This document shows, in pieces, positions 5,456-6,191 of a stretch of DNA of 6,191 nucleotides. Position 1 is the stretch's first letter; every line of letters begins with the position of its first letter. This DNA is from Acidimicrobiia bacterium (GTDB lineage: Bacteria > Actinomycetota > Acidimicrobiia > Spongiisociales > UBA5794). The stretch covers positions 1 through 6,191 of the forward strand of contig JAUVPA010000107.1 in NCBI GenBank assembly GCA_030598905.1, given 5' to 3'. The notes below the pieces were generated by a model, which was not told where the DNA came from, made no database searches, and was given only the letters and a program-made list of their open reading frames with translations. Made by a program: the position numbers and the translations under genes.

Positions 5456-6189
5456 ATCTGTGGCGCTTGGAGTGGCTCCGACTCGTGCGCACCAAGCGGT
5501 GGATGATTCTCTTCGGTGTGTATGGCCTCTTCGGGGTTCTCGGCCCGCTGACCGCACGCTACTTGCCGGATATCCTCGAGCAGTTCGGGGACGTCGAACT
5601 CGACCTGCCGCAGATGACGCCAGCCGACGGGATCACCCAATACGTCGGCAACGCCCAGCAACTCGGTCTGCTCGCCGTGGCCTTCGTCGCCGCAGCAGCG
5701 CTGGCTTTCGACTCCAATGCGGAGATGTCCGTCTTTCTTCGCACGTGGGCAACCGTCAGAAACATTTTCGGCCCTCGTTTCGTCGTCAATGCGGTGGCCG
5801 CCGTGACCGCCTTCGCCTTTGGTGCTGCGATCGCCTACATCGGGACGGGCGTCCTCCTGGAATGGCTCGACTTCGTCGACTTCCTCGTCGGAGTCGGCCT
5901 GCACGCCTGGTATCTGGTCTTCGCGGTGGCAGTCACCGGATTCCTCGCCTCCCTGTTTCGCAACGTCGTCGCCGTAGCCCTGACATCGATAGGCGCACTC
6001 ATCGTCCTCGGGCTTCTCAGCCTCTTTCGGCCGATAGCCGATTGGCTTCCGAGCGCTCTGGTCGGCGCCATCGACCTGCTGATTCGCGGAGGATCGTTCG
6101 ATGTACTGCCGGCGCTGATCGTCACAACTCTGGCCATCGTCGCGTTGGTGGTCGTCGCCGTGAAGCGCCTCGAAGCTCGCGAGGTGTGA
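5452..6189 (+). CDS. ABC-2 type transporter permease
   Basis: The membrane partner of the preceding ATPase, 245 residues. It begins MNLWRLEWLRLVRTKRW, the amphipathic basic N-terminal helix usual for ABC-2 permeases. About six membrane segments follow: residues about 17-38, 70-88, 108-132, 143-165, 171-190 and 213-238. After the second helix, DSNAEMSVFLRTWATVRNIFGPRFVVN (87-113) occupies the place of the conserved cytoplasmic segment that in this family follows helix 2 and contacts the ATPase. The loop between TM1 and TM2 (about 39-68) is acidic and hydrophilic (DILEQFGDVELDLPQ). There is no fused ATPase or peptidase domain, so the active transporter is probably a heterotetramer of two permeases and two ATPases. 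GTG 5452 overlaps the ATPase stop and has a strong Shine-Dalgarno. The stop is TGA 6187-6189, and a GAGGTG at 6181-6186 may serve as ribosome site for a further gene beyond the window. Substrate unknown. Confidence 0.88.
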   Translation: MNLWRLEWLRLVRTKRWMILFGVYGLFGVLGPLTARYLPDILEQFGDVELDLPQMTPADGITQYVGNAQQLGLLAVAFVAAAALAFDSNAEMSVFLRTWATVRNIFGPRFVVNAVAAVTAFAFGAAIAYIGTGVLLEWLDFVDFLVGVGLHAWYLVFAVAVTGFLASLFRNVVAVALTSIGALIVLGLLSLFRPIADWLPSALVGAIDLLIRGGSFDVLPALIVTTLAIVALVVVAVKRLEAREV

Positions 6190-6191
6190 GA

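Noticed and set aside
5365..5904. 179-codon - strand open frame opposite the ABC permease
   Set aside because: Antisense shadow of a recognised permease; acidic low-complexity translation with no motif.

Overview
The window is a gene-dense stretch of high-GC bacterial DNA (roughly 60-65% G+C by eye, not counted) with GTG starts, 4-nt stop/start overlaps and almost no spare intergenic sequence. The Thr/Ser-rich linker after the lipobox of the DUF3179 lipoprotein and the general codon style suggest an Actinomycetota genome, perhaps an uncultured Acidimicrobiia-type lineage. This placement is inference; there is no rRNA or other marker here. I see no tRNA, rRNA, CRISPR, transposase, integrase or phage gene.

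Region 1 (1-2797, + strand): a tightly packed three-gene run. It starts with a CcdA/DsbD-type membrane thiol-disulfide transporter cut by the left edge. A 12-transmembrane MFS transporter of the nitrate/nitrite-porter-like type overlaps its end, and a Crp/Fnr-family regulator follows, possibly coupled to the MFS gene by a GTGA overlap. The regulator keeps the family fold but lacks the cAMP-contact arginine of E. coli CRP.

Region 2 (2768-3172): a small four-helix membrane protein of unknown function on the - strand, convergent with the regulator. The two stop codons abut without a single base between them (TGA|TCA), inside a nested inverted repeat that could fold on either transcript.

Region 3 (3173-6189): a 96-bp divergent control region with several small palindromes. 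It is followed on the + strand by a DUF3179 lipoprotein with a CPLC motif, then a two-gene ABC-2 type transporter (ATPase and permease, GTGA overlap). The ABC pair forms one transcription unit and may be joined to the DUF3179 gene across a 45-bp gap.

Functionally the window combines extracytoplasmic redox chemistry (CcdA; a surface lipoprotein with one CXXC pair), two transporters and a one-component regulator. A link between CcdA and the CXXC lipoprotein is attractive but only inferred. Nothing here is clearly a new defence or mobile system. The most unusual items are the hairpin folded around two abutting stop codons, the 12-bp triplet repeat read in two frames at the CcdA/MFS overlap, and the uncharacterised DUF3179 and small membrane proteins.
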